Positions 1-6,638 of a stretch of DNA of 15,548 nucleotides are shown one piece after another; the first letter of the stretch is position 1, and every line of letters starts with the position of its first letter. The notes below the pieces were generated by a model. It worked only from the letters and a program-made list of their open reading frames with translations. It searched no databases and was not told the origin of the DNA. Position numbers and translations under genes: made by a program. The DNA is from Streptosporangium amethystogenes. GTDB taxonomy: Bacteria; Actinomycetota; Actinomycetes; Streptosporangiales; Streptosporangiaceae. The stretch spans positions 1-15,548 of the forward strand of contig NZ_JOEQ01000072.1 of the NCBI RefSeq assembly GCF_000721075.1, written 5' to 3'.

Positions 1-176
1 CTGCCGGTGGCCAGTGAACGCACCAGCGCCTCGTGCGGGGAGTCACCGTCGCCAATGATCAGGGACGTCCGGGCTGTCACCGCAGTCGGCACGATCGCGT
101 TCACCGCTGTCTCGGCGGCGGCCTTGGCCGCACCATACGGGGTGATGACGCCCGTAGCAGGTCGCACGCTGCACAT
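1..176 (-). pseudogene. RmlD-like NAD-dependent sugar reductase/epimerase, fragment cut by window edge
   Basis: The reverse strand reads TPYGAAKAAAE followed by a stretch ending ARTSLIIGDGDSPHE. This matches the YxxxK active-site helix and the following strand of RmlD/dTDP-4-dehydrorhamnose reductase-like short-chain dehydrogenases, which use NAD(P)H on nucleotide sugars or related substrates. The 3' part runs off the left edge. The 5' part is odd: the first possible ATG is at 176 and only about ten residues separate it from the TPYG motif, whereas an intact enzyme has a Rossmann fold of about 120 residues with a GxxGxxG loop before it. Upstream sequence in the same frame is open but Pro/Gly-rich and shows no Rossmann features. 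I therefore call it a 5'-truncated remnant. The family call rests on the YxxxK region only; the truncation is seen directly. Confidence 0.55.
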
Positions 177-226
177 CGAGGTAGCGGGGAGTGCCCTCAG
201 TGCCAAGCTCAAGCGGGCCTTGACCT

Positions 227-244
227 CCCCTCCGGGCGGAGGGG
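227..244. promoter_or_regulatory. Perfect 7-bp inverted repeat upstream of the secreted hydrolase
   Basis: CCCCTCC at 227-233 and GGAGGGG at 238-244 form a perfect GC stem with a four-base GGGC loop. A TTGACC hexamer at 220-225 abuts it, so it may be an operator or spacer inside a promoter reading towards the gene at 325. It could equally be a terminator for whatever once lay to the left. No convincing -10 hexamer was found at 17-19 bp from TTGACC. Confidence 0.35.
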
Positions 245-324
245 TGCTTCCTTCATTCGTATGAGTCCCAAAATCATCTCTGGTGGGGAGTTTCTGGACA
301 GCGAGTCTCCCTAGCGTGGCCGTT

Positions 325-1509
325 ATGAATTGCGCATTGCTCAGACGGGGCGTGGCCTCTGCGGTGGCCGTCGGCCTTCTGCTCACCGGGCCCGCCGTAC
401 AGGCCATGTCAAAGCCCGTCACTGTGGTCCTGCCCCAGCCGACAGGTCCACGCGAGATCGGCACTGTCGCGCTGCACCTGCGTGACGGCTCCAGGGCCGA
501 CCCGTGGATCAAGGCACATGACCGGCGTGAGCTGATGATCAGCCTGTGGTACCCCACCCGTCGTCCGGACGGCCACCCCGCTGCGCCTTGGCTGCCGCCT
601 CGCGCCGCCGAGGCCTTCTACCGCAACAGCAGCCTCTCGCCTGCGGCGGTCAGCCTGCCTTTGACCCATGGCCGAGAAGGGGCCCCTGTGGCGGGCCGAG
701 GGCTGCCCGTCGTACTGTTCTCACCCGGCAACGGCGCCGACCGTTCCATGAACACCGCCACGGTCGAAGAACTGGCCAGCTGGGGCTACATGGTGGTCAC
801 GATCGATCATCCGGGCGATGCCGGCGAGGTGGAGTTCCCCAACGGCACGGTCACCGGCCGTGTCCTGAAGCCGGTCCCGGTGAGTCGGCTGGACGAGAAG
901 GCCGAAGAGATCAAGGTGCGGGTGGCCGACACGCGATTCGTGCTGGACCGGCTCAAGGAGCTGAACAAGGGGCAGAACCCCGATGTTGAAGGCCGGAAGC
1001 CCCCGGAGGGGCTGCGTGGCGCGTTCGACCTGAGCAGGGTCGGCATGTTCGGCCATTCCGCGGGAGGAGCGACGGCCGCCGCGACGATGCTGGAGGATCG
1101 GCGGGTCAAGGCGGTTTTGAACCTGGACGGACCCGCCCTCGGCAAGGTGGCCGCCAAAGGACTGGCCAAGCCGTACATGCTCATGGAGGCCGAGATCTTC
1201 GACAAGCCCATCCGCGGGCAGAAGGCCTTCTGGTCCCGGCTGAAGGGCTGGCGGCTGCACGTGAAGACCAAGGGTGTCAAGCACAATTCCTATACCGACC
1301 TGCCGCTGCTGTACGAGCAGGCGGCGCCGGTGATCGGCCTGTCAAAGGAGCAGTTGCGAGCGGTAAACGGCACACTGTCGGCGGCGCGTTCCGTGGCCGT
1401 CACCCGCGCCTACACCATGGCCTTCTTCGATCTGCATCTACGGCGCAAAGGCGACCTGCTCGACAGGCGTTCCTCACGGTTTCCCGAGGTGCAGGTGATC
1501 GCCCGTTAG
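325..1509 (+). CDS. Secreted PAF-acetylhydrolase-like alpha/beta serine hydrolase
   Basis: A 394-residue alpha/beta hydrolase of the platelet-activating-factor acetylhydrolase/dienelactone-hydrolase-like group, expected to cleave esters or lipids outside the cytoplasm. The N-terminus (MNCALLRRG, then a run of A/V/L, then an AxA-like site near residue 27) reads as a Sec signal peptide. The core follows family order: PVVLFSPGNGADR (oxyanion region), ELASWGYMVVTIDHPGD, a nucleophile elbow GHSAGG with Ser245, NLDG with Asp268 as likely acid, and KGVKHNSY with His320. An in-frame GTG at 283 would add 14 residues before the signal peptide, so ATG 325 is preferred, though no good Shine-Dalgarno is visible. 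Its stop overlaps that of the convergent response regulator. Natural substrate unknown; the hydrolase fold and triad are clear. Confidence 0.82.
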   Translation: MNCALLRRGVASAVAVGLLLTGPAVQAMSKPVTVVLPQPTGPREIGTVALHLRDGSRADPWIKAHDRRELMISLWYPTRRPDGHPAAPWLPPRAAEAFYRNSSLSPAAVSLPLTHGREGAPVAGRGLPVVLFSPGNGADRSMNTATVEELASWGYMVVTIDHPGDAGEVEFPNGTVTGRVLKPVPVSRLDEKAEEIKVRVADTRFVLDRLKELNKGQNPDVEGRKPPEGLRGAFDLSRVGMFGHSAGGATAAATMLEDRRVKAVLNLDGPALGKVAAKGLAKPYMLMEAEIFDKPIRGQKAFWSRLKGWRLHVKTKGVKHNSYTDLPLLYEQAAPVIGLSKEQLRAVNGTLSAARSVAVTRAYTMAFFDLHLRRKGDLLDRRSSRFPEVQVIAR

Positions 1510-2156
1510 GGCTCACGCGACCAGATGAAGCCGCTCTCGTAGGCGTAAATGGTGGCATGCAGCCTGTCGCGGACCTGGAGCTTAGCCAAGACGGAGGCGA
1601 CGTGCTCCTTGACGGTCGTGGCGCTGATGCCCAAGGCCGCGCCGATCTCGGCATTGGTCAGGCCGCGTGTGAGGTGCCACAGCACGTCATCTTCGCGCGG
1701 GGTCAACGTGTTCAGCGCGGGGGCGGGTGATGGCAGGTGTGGGACCAAGCGCTTGATCAGCCGGGAGGTGATCGCCGGGTCGAGGAACGACTGGCCCGCC
1801 GCGGTCAGCCTGACCACCTCGATCACCCGCCTCGGCTCGGCATCCTTGAGCAGGAAACCGCAGGCGCCCGCGCGTAGCGCGGTGTGAACATATTTCTCCA
1901 GCCCGAACGTGGTCAGCATCACCACGCGGACCGCCGGCAGTCGGCGGGTGATCGTGGCGGTGGCCGACAAGCCATCGGTGCCGGGCATCCGGATGTCCAT
2001 CAGCACGACGTCCGGAACCTCGGTGATGGCCTGCGCGGTCGCCGCCGCCCCATCGGCGGCCTGGCCCACCACCTCGATATCGGGTTCGACCGACAGCATC
2101 GCGGCGATCCCGGCCCGGACCATCGCCTGGTCATCGGCCACCAGCACCCGGATCAC
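1506..2156 (-). CDS. NarL/LuxR-family two-component response regulator
   Basis: A 216-residue DNA-binding response regulator. The receiver domain (about residues 3-120) has the acidic pair D8-D9, phospho-acceptor D54 in VVLMDIRMPG, T82/T83 and K104 in GFLLKD, all canonical. The LuxR-type helix-turn-helix (about 150-210) shows LTPREDDVLWHLTRGLTNAEI and TTVKEHVASVLAKLQVRDR. The start is GTG at 2156, inside the sequence GTGTGATC, where it overlaps the kinase stop codon by 4 nt. This implies translational coupling and a one-to-one partnership with the upstream kinase. A longer open frame upstream of this GTG is antisense-like filler within the kinase gene and is not used. The order kinase then regulator is usual for HisKA_3/NarL systems in actinomycetes. 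The signal sensed and the target genes are unknown. Confidence 0.93.
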   Translation of the reverse strand: MIRVLVADDQAMVRAGIAAMLSVEPDIEVVGQAADGAAATAQAITEVPDVVLMDIRMPGTDGLSATATITRRLPAVRVVMLTTFGLEKYVHTALRAGACGFLLKDAEPRRVIEVVRLTAAGQSFLDPAITSRLIKRLVPHLPSPAPALNTLTPREDDVLWHLTRGLTNAEIGAALGISATTVKEHVASVLAKLQVRDRLHATIYAYESGFIWSREP

Positions 2157-4054
2157 ACGCCCACCTCGGGCAGCCAGATCCGCACCCACCTGCCACGGCG
2201 GGCCAGGCCGCCGCCGGCCGCGTCGGCCACCGCCCGCAGCCGTCGTCTGGCCCCCGCATCCGCCATGCCCGAGAGCATAACCCCAGTGGGAAGGCAGCTC
2301 ACCACGATCATCCCATCGTGACCAAGAAGCTCGCGGGCGACCCAGAACGCTGTCGCCTCCACAGCTCCCTGCAGTTGGCGCGGCTCGCCGAGAAAGCGCA
2401 CGACCGCTTCGTGGCGGGCCGCCAGTGCGGTGATCCCGGCCAGGCACGGGGGCGGGGCATTTTCCCCCACCGGGCTACGTAGCTCATCGAGCAGGTTCCG
2501 CAGGGCGTCCAGCCCTGCGCGCGCCTCGACCATCACGGTCTCCAGGTCCACGGCGGCCACCACCGCCTGCGCGCGCAGCAACGCCGTCGAACGCAGCCTG
2601 GCGGCGACCCTGGCCCGCTCCGCTCGTGCCGCTTCCTCGCTCAACCGGTGATGGCGCACGGCGGCGGCGGCATGACGACCGGCCCGCCTGGTCGTGATCG
2701 CCACGCCTGCCGCCCACACCCCCGCCATCGGCATCAACAGGCAGACGCTCAGCACCGCCCAGACGCCCACGCGGTTACCGGTGATCTCCGGGCTCCAGGC
2801 CAGCGCCGCCCCGGCCGTCACCGCCACCGCCACCGGTGCCGGCCAGCTTCGCAGCCGCCTCGCCGCGCCAATGCCATACATCATGATCAACTCCACCCAG
2901 CCGCTCCACAAGAAGCCCCCGCCTGACGGCACCGGCCAGCCCGCCCATCGCGCCGCCACCAGGAGCGGATATATGGACAAGGCCAGGGGCACGGCCACGA
3001 CCGGCCGGTGTGTGTGGAAACGCAGTGCCAGGGCGTGCACGACGAGCAGGGGTAGGAGTGGAACCAGCGTTGGCGCGGACAGCGGAGGACCTGCCCCAGG
3101 TATCAGCAGCCCGCCCACCGGAATCCCAGCGGCCAACCCCACCAGTGCCCACGTGTGCAGCCTGCCGCCCGGCCTCTCGGTGGCGGTCTGATTGATGGTC
3201 AGAGGGAGTTCCGCACGCACCGACCAGCCTCGTGCCGACCGGCCGGCCGACAGTGAGCCGCCCGCCGCCGCCAGGTCGGCCCGCAGCACCGAAAGGCCGC
3301 TCCCGCATCCCCCGGCGAACGGCTCGTCCGTCTCCGCACGTCCCCAGTCGTCGACCGTGACCACTAGCCGGTCGCTCCGCCGTGCCAGGCCCACCTCGAC
3401 GCGCGCTCCGTGAGCGTAGCGCCGACAATTGGTCAGTGCCTCGCGCACCACGCGGAAGGCCAGCGCGGCGATGAGCGGCGGCGCGGACTCCACGCTCCTG
3501 CGATAGACCGGTGGCCGCCCCGGCCATCCTGCGACCAGCGCGTCGACCTCTGCCAGGTCGGTTCGCGCCGCCCGCTGATCGAGGGCGGTCAGCCGGGTGA
3601 GCTCGGCCACGGCCAACCTCCCCTCCGTCGCCGCGTGCGCGCTCGCTTCGGCCTTCAGCCGGGGGTCGGCGACGTGCAGCGCGGACGAAGCGCCGATCAT
3701 GATGCCGGTCAGCCGATGCGCCGCGGTGTCATGGAGGTCGGCGGCGAGCCTGTGCCGTTCGGAGGCCGCTGCCAGGCCGGGCACTGCCCACTCTCCCGAG
3801 CGGTAGGCCGCCAGCGCCCGGCGTCGCGCCCCGCGCAGCCGGGCCGACCTGCCCAGGGCCCAGCTCGTCGCGCCCAGCCCCACGGCCAGTAGCGCCGTGC
3901 CGACGATTTCCAGCGGAGTCCGGCCGAGGACGGCGACGACACCCGTGGCCGCGACGATCGCGGCCGCGGCACTCCACGCCGTCACGCTCGCCGTGCACCG
4001 GTAGGCCACGTACGACAGGAGAACGACGGCTGCGAGCAAGCTGATCCACCACAT
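2153..4054 (-). CDS. Double-module membrane histidine kinase (active kinase fused to degenerate kinase)
   Basis: A 633-residue membrane histidine kinase. The first half has three N-terminal hydrophobic segments (about residues 3-18, 25-44, 48-68), then a HisKA_3 dimerisation helix ERHRLAADLHDTAAHR with His108 as phospho-acceptor, then a HATPase with N-box REALTNCRRYA (Asn209), a DDWGR box and GSGLSVL. A second set of hydrophobic segments (about 300-455) follows, then a second HisKA_3-like helix, ERARVAARLRSTALLR, in which Arg488 and Ser489 replace the His-Asp pair, and a C-terminal domain that has lost the Asn of the N-box (RELLGHDG). The length is about 1.5-2 times a normal NarL-type kinase. 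ATG 4054 is chosen because GAGGG lies 5 nt before it; a GTG two codons upstream is the alternative. It overlaps the regulator start by 4 nt. The second half may be a sensor or allosteric dimer partner (inference). Confidence 0.88.
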   Translation of the reverse strand: MWWISLLAAVVLLSYVAYRCTASVTAWSAAAAIVAATGVVAVLGRTPLEIVGTALLAVGLGATSWALGRSARLRGARRRALAAYRSGEWAVPGLAAASERHRLAADLHDTAAHRLTGIMIGASSALHVADPRLKAEASAHAATEGRLAVAELTRLTALDQRAARTDLAEVDALVAGWPGRPPVYRRSVESAPPLIAALAFRVVREALTNCRRYAHGARVEVGLARRSDRLVVTVDDWGRAETDEPFAGGCGSGLSVLRADLAAAGGSLSAGRSARGWSVRAELPLTINQTATERPGGRLHTWALVGLAAGIPVGGLLIPGAGPPLSAPTLVPLLPLLVVHALALRFHTHRPVVAVPLALSIYPLLVAARWAGWPVPSGGGFLWSGWVELIMMYGIGAARRLRSWPAPVAVAVTAGAALAWSPEITGNRVGVWAVLSVCLLMPMAGVWAAGVAITTRRAGRHAAAAVRHHRLSEEAARAERARVAARLRSTALLRAQAVVAAVDLETVMVEARAGLDALRNLLDELRSPVGENAPPPCLAGITALAARHEAVVRFLGEPRQLQGAVEATAFWVARELLGHDGMIVVSCLPTGVMLSGMADAGARRRLRAVADAAGGGLARRGRWVRIWLPEVGV

Positions 4055-4069
4055 AGCCACCCTCGCAGC

Positions 4070-4171
4070 TCATATGAAGACTCGTCCCACGCGGGCACAG
4101 CTGGTGTGACCGGCGGGTGAGGCCGCTGCCAGGAGCCCGAAGGCGGCGACCTCAGCGACGATAGTTCGCAT
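4070..4171 (-). CDS. Possible 33-residue leader/secreted peptide upstream of the kinase
   Basis: ATG at 4171 opens a 33-codon frame (MRTIVAEVAAFGLLAAASPAG, then a short polar tail) that ends 15 nt before the kinase ATG. The charged start, hydrophobic core and AxA-like SPA end resemble a signal peptide without a mature protein. It could be a leader peptide co-transcribed with the kinase, or the dead 5' end of a lost secreted gene. The ribosome site is weak and it matches no family I know, so confidence is low. Confidence 0.28.
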   Translation of the reverse strand: MRTIVAEVAAFGLLAAASPAGHTSCARVGRVFI

Positions 4172-4179
4172 GGGTTCAT

Positions 4180-4193
4180 CGTCACCGGTGACG
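4180..4193. promoter_or_regulatory. 14-bp perfect palindrome upstream of the two-component operon
   Basis: CGTCACCGGTGACG is a perfect 14-bp palindrome, 126 bp upstream of the kinase ATG and just outside the small leader frame. Perfect dyads of this size suit a dimeric regulator, such as the NarL-type protein encoded in the operon. That link is inference; no second copy was seen in the window. Confidence 0.4.
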
Positions 4194-4514
4194 GCCTCGT
4201 CAGGTGATCGGCCAAAGGTACACCGGCCATCATCCGCCCGGCGGGTCGCGCACTCCTCCTTAGGAGAATCCGCTTCCTGCGGCCCGGTTGCACGATCTAC
4301 GCCCCGTCCATGCGACGACGCTGCTCCTTGCGTGCGTCGCCGTGCATGTCCGGGGTTGAGGAACAGCGGGACAGTCATTGGCGGTAAACCGCTGCGTCGC
4401 AGGTCGCGGAAGACTGTGCAGGGCGTCGGGGCGGTGTCTTCCGGAGCCGAAAGCAGAGGCTCAGGGACACTGAACCCACCGGGATTCCGGGGTTCCGGTA
4501 GTAATGGCGCGGGA
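4194..4514. other. Intergenic stretch without a convincing gene
   Basis: About 320 nt between the kinase upstream region and the inverted-repeat element. The long open frames here lack ribosome sites and normal codon bias. One short minus-strand frame ending at 4297 (PDMHGDARKEQRRRMDGA) is bounded upstream by a stop after about 20 codons and could be the tail of a dead recombinase-like gene, but this is too short to call. A small dyad, GCGGT-AA-ACCGC, sits at 4381-4392. Confidence 0.4.
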
Positions 4515-4616
4515 TCCAACGGATATGCCTTTCACCTGCGCTTATGCAGAGGTCTCAGGCTGATGGGCCAGACCTGAGCCCTGTTGTCCATGCAGGCCAG
4601 AGGCATATCCGTTGGA
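4515..4616. repeat. 16-bp inverted repeat forming a large stem-loop at the left end of the element
   Basis: TCCAACGGATATGCCT at 4515-4530 recurs as its exact reverse complement at 4601-4616. The same 16-mer occurs a third time, in the forward orientation, at 6477-6492 within the right terminal repeat. Between the two left copies lies a smaller imperfect dyad, CTCAGG...CCTGAG (4554-4578). Together they could fold into a nested hairpin. The outer copy lies beyond the 90-bp terminal repeat, so it may be a remnant of a second, degraded element end. Confidence 0.75.
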
Positions 4617-4642
4617 CTTCCGGCCGAAGCCATGGGGACCCC
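4553..4642 (+). repeat. Left 90-bp terminal inverted repeat
   Basis: This is the left arm, pairing with 6451-6540. Mismatches fall at 4561, 4565, 4577, 4579, 4626 and 4633; all others pair. The arm reads TCTCAGGC at its outer end and GGGGACCCC at its inner end. Confidence 0.9.
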
Positions 4643-4938
4643 GACACACGCCCGCCGGAGGCGTCCTGATTGAAGCCGAACCCTGGCCTGTTCACGCTGC
4701 CCCGACCCCGTCACGACACAGACAAGCCGCTGCGTCTGGAAACCGCTGCCGACGTCGGACCGGACGGCGGAGGCCCAGTGACCTACGACCACGCATCCAA
4801 CCGGCCCGAGACGGTCCGTTGTGCCCGTGGCCGCTTGCGGCCACCCGCACGCTCTTGCCAGCAGCGGGGCACCGCCGGATACTCAAGGCCGCTGACGAGC
4901 TTCGCGACGGATCCTCCTACGAAATGGGACGTGATCGC
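4643..4938. other. Leader region between left repeat and lectin-like gene
   Basis: Just under 300 nt inside the element before the gene start. A GGAGG at 4657-4661 lies 8 nt before a TTG at 4670 that opens a frame with fairly coding-like composition for about 70 codons (containing RHDTDKPLRLETAADVGPDG). After about 4900 that frame is only a shadow of the lectin gene. It may be a short upstream peptide or the remnant of a longer reading frame. It matches no family I recognise. Confidence 0.3.
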
Positions 4939-6291
4939 ATGCCCGATGAAAGCACCGGCCAGGACCAAGCCAGAGCCGAGGCCGACGCCCTCGCCGCTCG
5001 GCAGGCCATCTCGTACTCCGTCTCCCACGAGGAGGCGCAGCGGATCTCCCGGGAGTATCTGGACAAGGCCCGCAAGGAATTCGAGGAGCAGACCAGCCGG
5101 CTCCCCCAAGCCGACCAAGACAGGACTCGCCAGATCGAGGCGCAGCTGAACGCCAACGGTAGGGCGGTGTACGCCAACGCGAGATGGTGGGGCTTTGAGA
5201 TCGTCCTCAACGCCGCAGCCGCCCAAGCCGCCGCCGAGATCTCGGAGCTGGTAGGGGAGATCGTGGCCAGCGCCATCCGTCCCAGGACGCTCGGCCGGTT
5301 GATCGAGCTCTCCTTCCAGATCCGCTCTCTCATCATCCAGATCGTCGGCAGGGACCACGGTTGTCGGCTGGTGTCGCCCTGGTTCGCCCCGGGGATGCTC
5401 CTCCCCATCTCTCTGGCCCCCAGGCAGGACACCTCGCTGTGGTGGACGACCATGAACACCTCCCACAACTGGAGCGAGAACGAGAGGTTCCCCGGCCACC
5501 TGTCCAGGTCCAATCCGGCGCTGGCGGAGTTCCGCGGCCGGCTGTACGCCGTGCACCGCGGGGACCAGGACGAATCGCTCTGGTGGACCGCCTACGACCC
5601 CGGCAGCAATGAGGGCTGGAGCGACAATATCGCCTTCCCCGCCCATCGCAGCGCCGACGGCCCTGCCCTGGCCGTTTACAACAACTTCCTGTACTGCGTG
5701 CACCGCGGTGGCGGCAACGACAGGCGCCTGTGGTGGACCCGCTTCGACGGCAACCGCTGGAGCCCCGACACCCGCATGAACGGTGCGTCCAGCCGAGGCC
5801 CGGCCCTGGCGACCTTCAACGGCATGCTGTACTGCGCTTACCGGGACGCCAACAGCGATCAGATGTGGTGGACCCGCTTCAACGGCACCAGCTGGAGCAA
5901 CGACCAGCCGTTCGGCAGCCACTTCACGGCCTCCAACCCCGCTCTGGCCGTCTACGCCGGCGTGCTGTATTGCGTGTTCCGCGGCGGCGGCTCTGACCAC
6001 TTCCTGTGGTGGACCAGTTTCGACGGCACGCGCTGGAGCACCGCCCGCCGGCTGCCCGCCCACCGGAGTGCGGAGGGCCCTGCCCTGGCCGTCTTCAACA
6101 ACAGGCTGTACTGCGTGCACCGCGGCTCCGGCGACCAGAGCCTGTGGTGGACCAGCTTCAACGGCTCCAGTTGGAGCCCCGACACCCGGCTGCCCGGCCA
6201 CCTGAGCGCTCAAGGCCCCGCCATCGTCTCCTACCGCGAACCCTACGGCACCGAAGACCAGCTCTTCTGCGTCCACCGCGGTCACGGGTAG
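4939..6291 (+). CDS. Six-repeat beta-propeller lectin-like protein with helical N-terminal domain
   Basis: A 450-residue protein with no signal peptide or clear membrane segment. Residues 1-75 are charged and helical, with coiled-coil character (EYLDKARKEFEEQTSRLPQ). Residues 80-140 form long amphipathic helices, ending in GCRLVSPWFAPGMLLPISL. Residues 166-450 hold six repeats of 45-50 residues with consensus (L)WWTxFdGxxWSxDxRlPxHxSAxGPALAvfnnxLYCVHRG. Six such units fit a six-bladed propeller like those of carbohydrate-binding lectins or BNR/sialidase-like proteins, but no sialidase catalytic set is visible. The likely role is glycan or surface binding (inference). ATG 4939 is chosen with GGGA about 9 nt upstream; ATG 4924 would add five residues. 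The open frame back to 4612 has poor codon bias and enters the terminal repeat. It is the only intact gene between the inverted repeats. Confidence 0.72.
   Translation: MPDESTGQDQARAEADALAARQAISYSVSHEEAQRISREYLDKARKEFEEQTSRLPQADQDRTRQIEAQLNANGRAVYANARWWGFEIVLNAAAAQAAAEISELVGEIVASAIRPRTLGRLIELSFQIRSLIIQIVGRDHGCRLVSPWFAPGMLLPISLAPRQDTSLWWTTMNTSHNWSENERFPGHLSRSNPALAEFRGRLYAVHRGDQDESLWWTAYDPGSNEGWSDNIAFPAHRSADGPALAVYNNFLYCVHRGGGNDRRLWWTRFDGNRWSPDTRMNGASSRGPALATFNGMLYCAYRDANSDQMWWTRFNGTSWSNDQPFGSHFTASNPALAVYAGVLYCVFRGGGSDHFLWWTSFDGTRWSTARRLPAHRSAEGPALAVFNNRLYCVHRGSGDQSLWWTSFNGSSWSPDTRLPGHLSAQGPAIVSYREPYGTEDQLFCVHRGHG
5437..6288 (+). repeat. Six tandem WWT propeller-blade coding repeats
   Basis: The TGGTGGAC core encoding WWT begins at 5440, 5581, 5731, 5866, 6007 and 6145, giving spacings of 141, 150, 135, 141 and 138 nt. 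Each unit also encodes a WS pair, a PALA or PAIV core and a LYCVHRG-like end. The DNA is similar but diverged between units, so this is an old amino-acid repeat rather than a recent DNA duplication. Confidence 0.9.
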
Positions 6292-6450
6292 AAGCCGCCA
6301 CTGCCGCCCGCGAAACGGCGTACTGCGCGTTCTTCGCCTTCCAGATCACCAGCGACGGCGAGCAGGTGATCTGGGAGTGCGCCGTCAGCGACAACGACGC
6401 CGCACGCGCCCTGCTGGAGGAGTACCACCTCCTGCCCGACACCGCAGACC
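6292..6450 (+). pseudogene. Unidentified coding remnant between the lectin gene and the right repeat
   Basis: A frame different from the lectin gene reads AYCAFFAFQITSDGEQVIWE, continuing to LLEEYHLLPDTAD, with strong G/C third positions and protein-like composition. There is no start codon with a ribosome site, and the frame runs on through the right terminal repeat to a TAG at 6594. I read it as the C-terminal remnant of a gene whose 5' part has been lost. I do not recognise the family. Confidence 0.4.
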
Positions 6451-6540
6451 GGGGTCCCCGTGGCTTTGGCCGGAAGTCCAACGGATATGCCTCTGGCCTG
6501 CATGGACAACAGGTCGCAGGTCTGGCCTATCGGCCTGAGA
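6451..6540 (-). repeat. Right 90-bp terminal inverted repeat
   Basis: Reverse complement of the left arm 4553-4642 with six mismatches and no gaps. It contains the third copy of the 16-mer TCCAACGGATATGCCT at 6477-6492. Its outer flank (GGGCGG) shares only GG with the left outer flank (GAGG), so no target duplication is evident. Confidence 0.9.
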
Positions 6541-6638
6541 GGGCGGTTCGCACGTCGATGCCTGTGATGTCACAGTGTGATCGAGTGGATATTTAGCGTT
6601 ACGACTGGCTGGCGGGCCAGGATGTGCTGGAAGGAACG

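Larger units (their letters stand above)
4553..6540. mobile_element. Unit bounded by 90-bp terminal inverted repeats, carrying a lectin-like gene
   Basis: Bases 4553-4642 align without gaps to the reverse complement of 6451-6540. I count 84 of 90 identical, with a perfect run of 46 bp at 4580-4625. The pairing stops sharply on both sides. The 1988-bp unit holds one intact gene (the beta-propeller protein), a 5' stretch without clear function and a short coding remnant at its 3' side; no transposase, recombinase or resolvase motif is visible. This resembles a non-autonomous transposable unit mobilised in trans, or a cassette made by flanking copies of a small repeat. No clear target-site duplication was found at the outer edges. 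The repeats are seen directly; mobility is inference. Confidence 0.6.

Noticed and set aside
220..250. MerR-type long-spacer promoter at TTGACC plus dyad
   Set aside because: The dyad and -35 are present, but the hexamer 19 bp downstream (TGCTTC) is a poor -10 and there is no MerR gene in the window.
2430..3892. Several plus-strand open frames across the kinase gene
   Set aside because: All are shadows opposite a gene with clear domain order; none has a ribosome site or family motif.
4297..4370. Short minus-strand frame ending HGDARKEQRRRMDGA, possibly an integrase tail
   Set aside because: Only about 20 codons between stops and no tyrosine-recombinase catalytic motif visible.
4612..4938. 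N-terminal extension of the lectin-like protein back to 4612
   Set aside because: The open frame begins inside the terminal repeat with a TTG, has no ribosome site and shows poor codon bias until 4924-4939.
4783..6285. 500-codon minus-strand frame opposite the lectin-like gene
   Set aside because: Its apparent repeats mirror the propeller repeats on the other strand; composition is Gly/Val/Ala/Pro-rich with no motif of its own.
4545..6548. Target-site duplication flanking the inverted-repeat element
   Set aside because: Outer flanks GAGG and GGGCGG share at most two bases; no convincing direct repeat was found.
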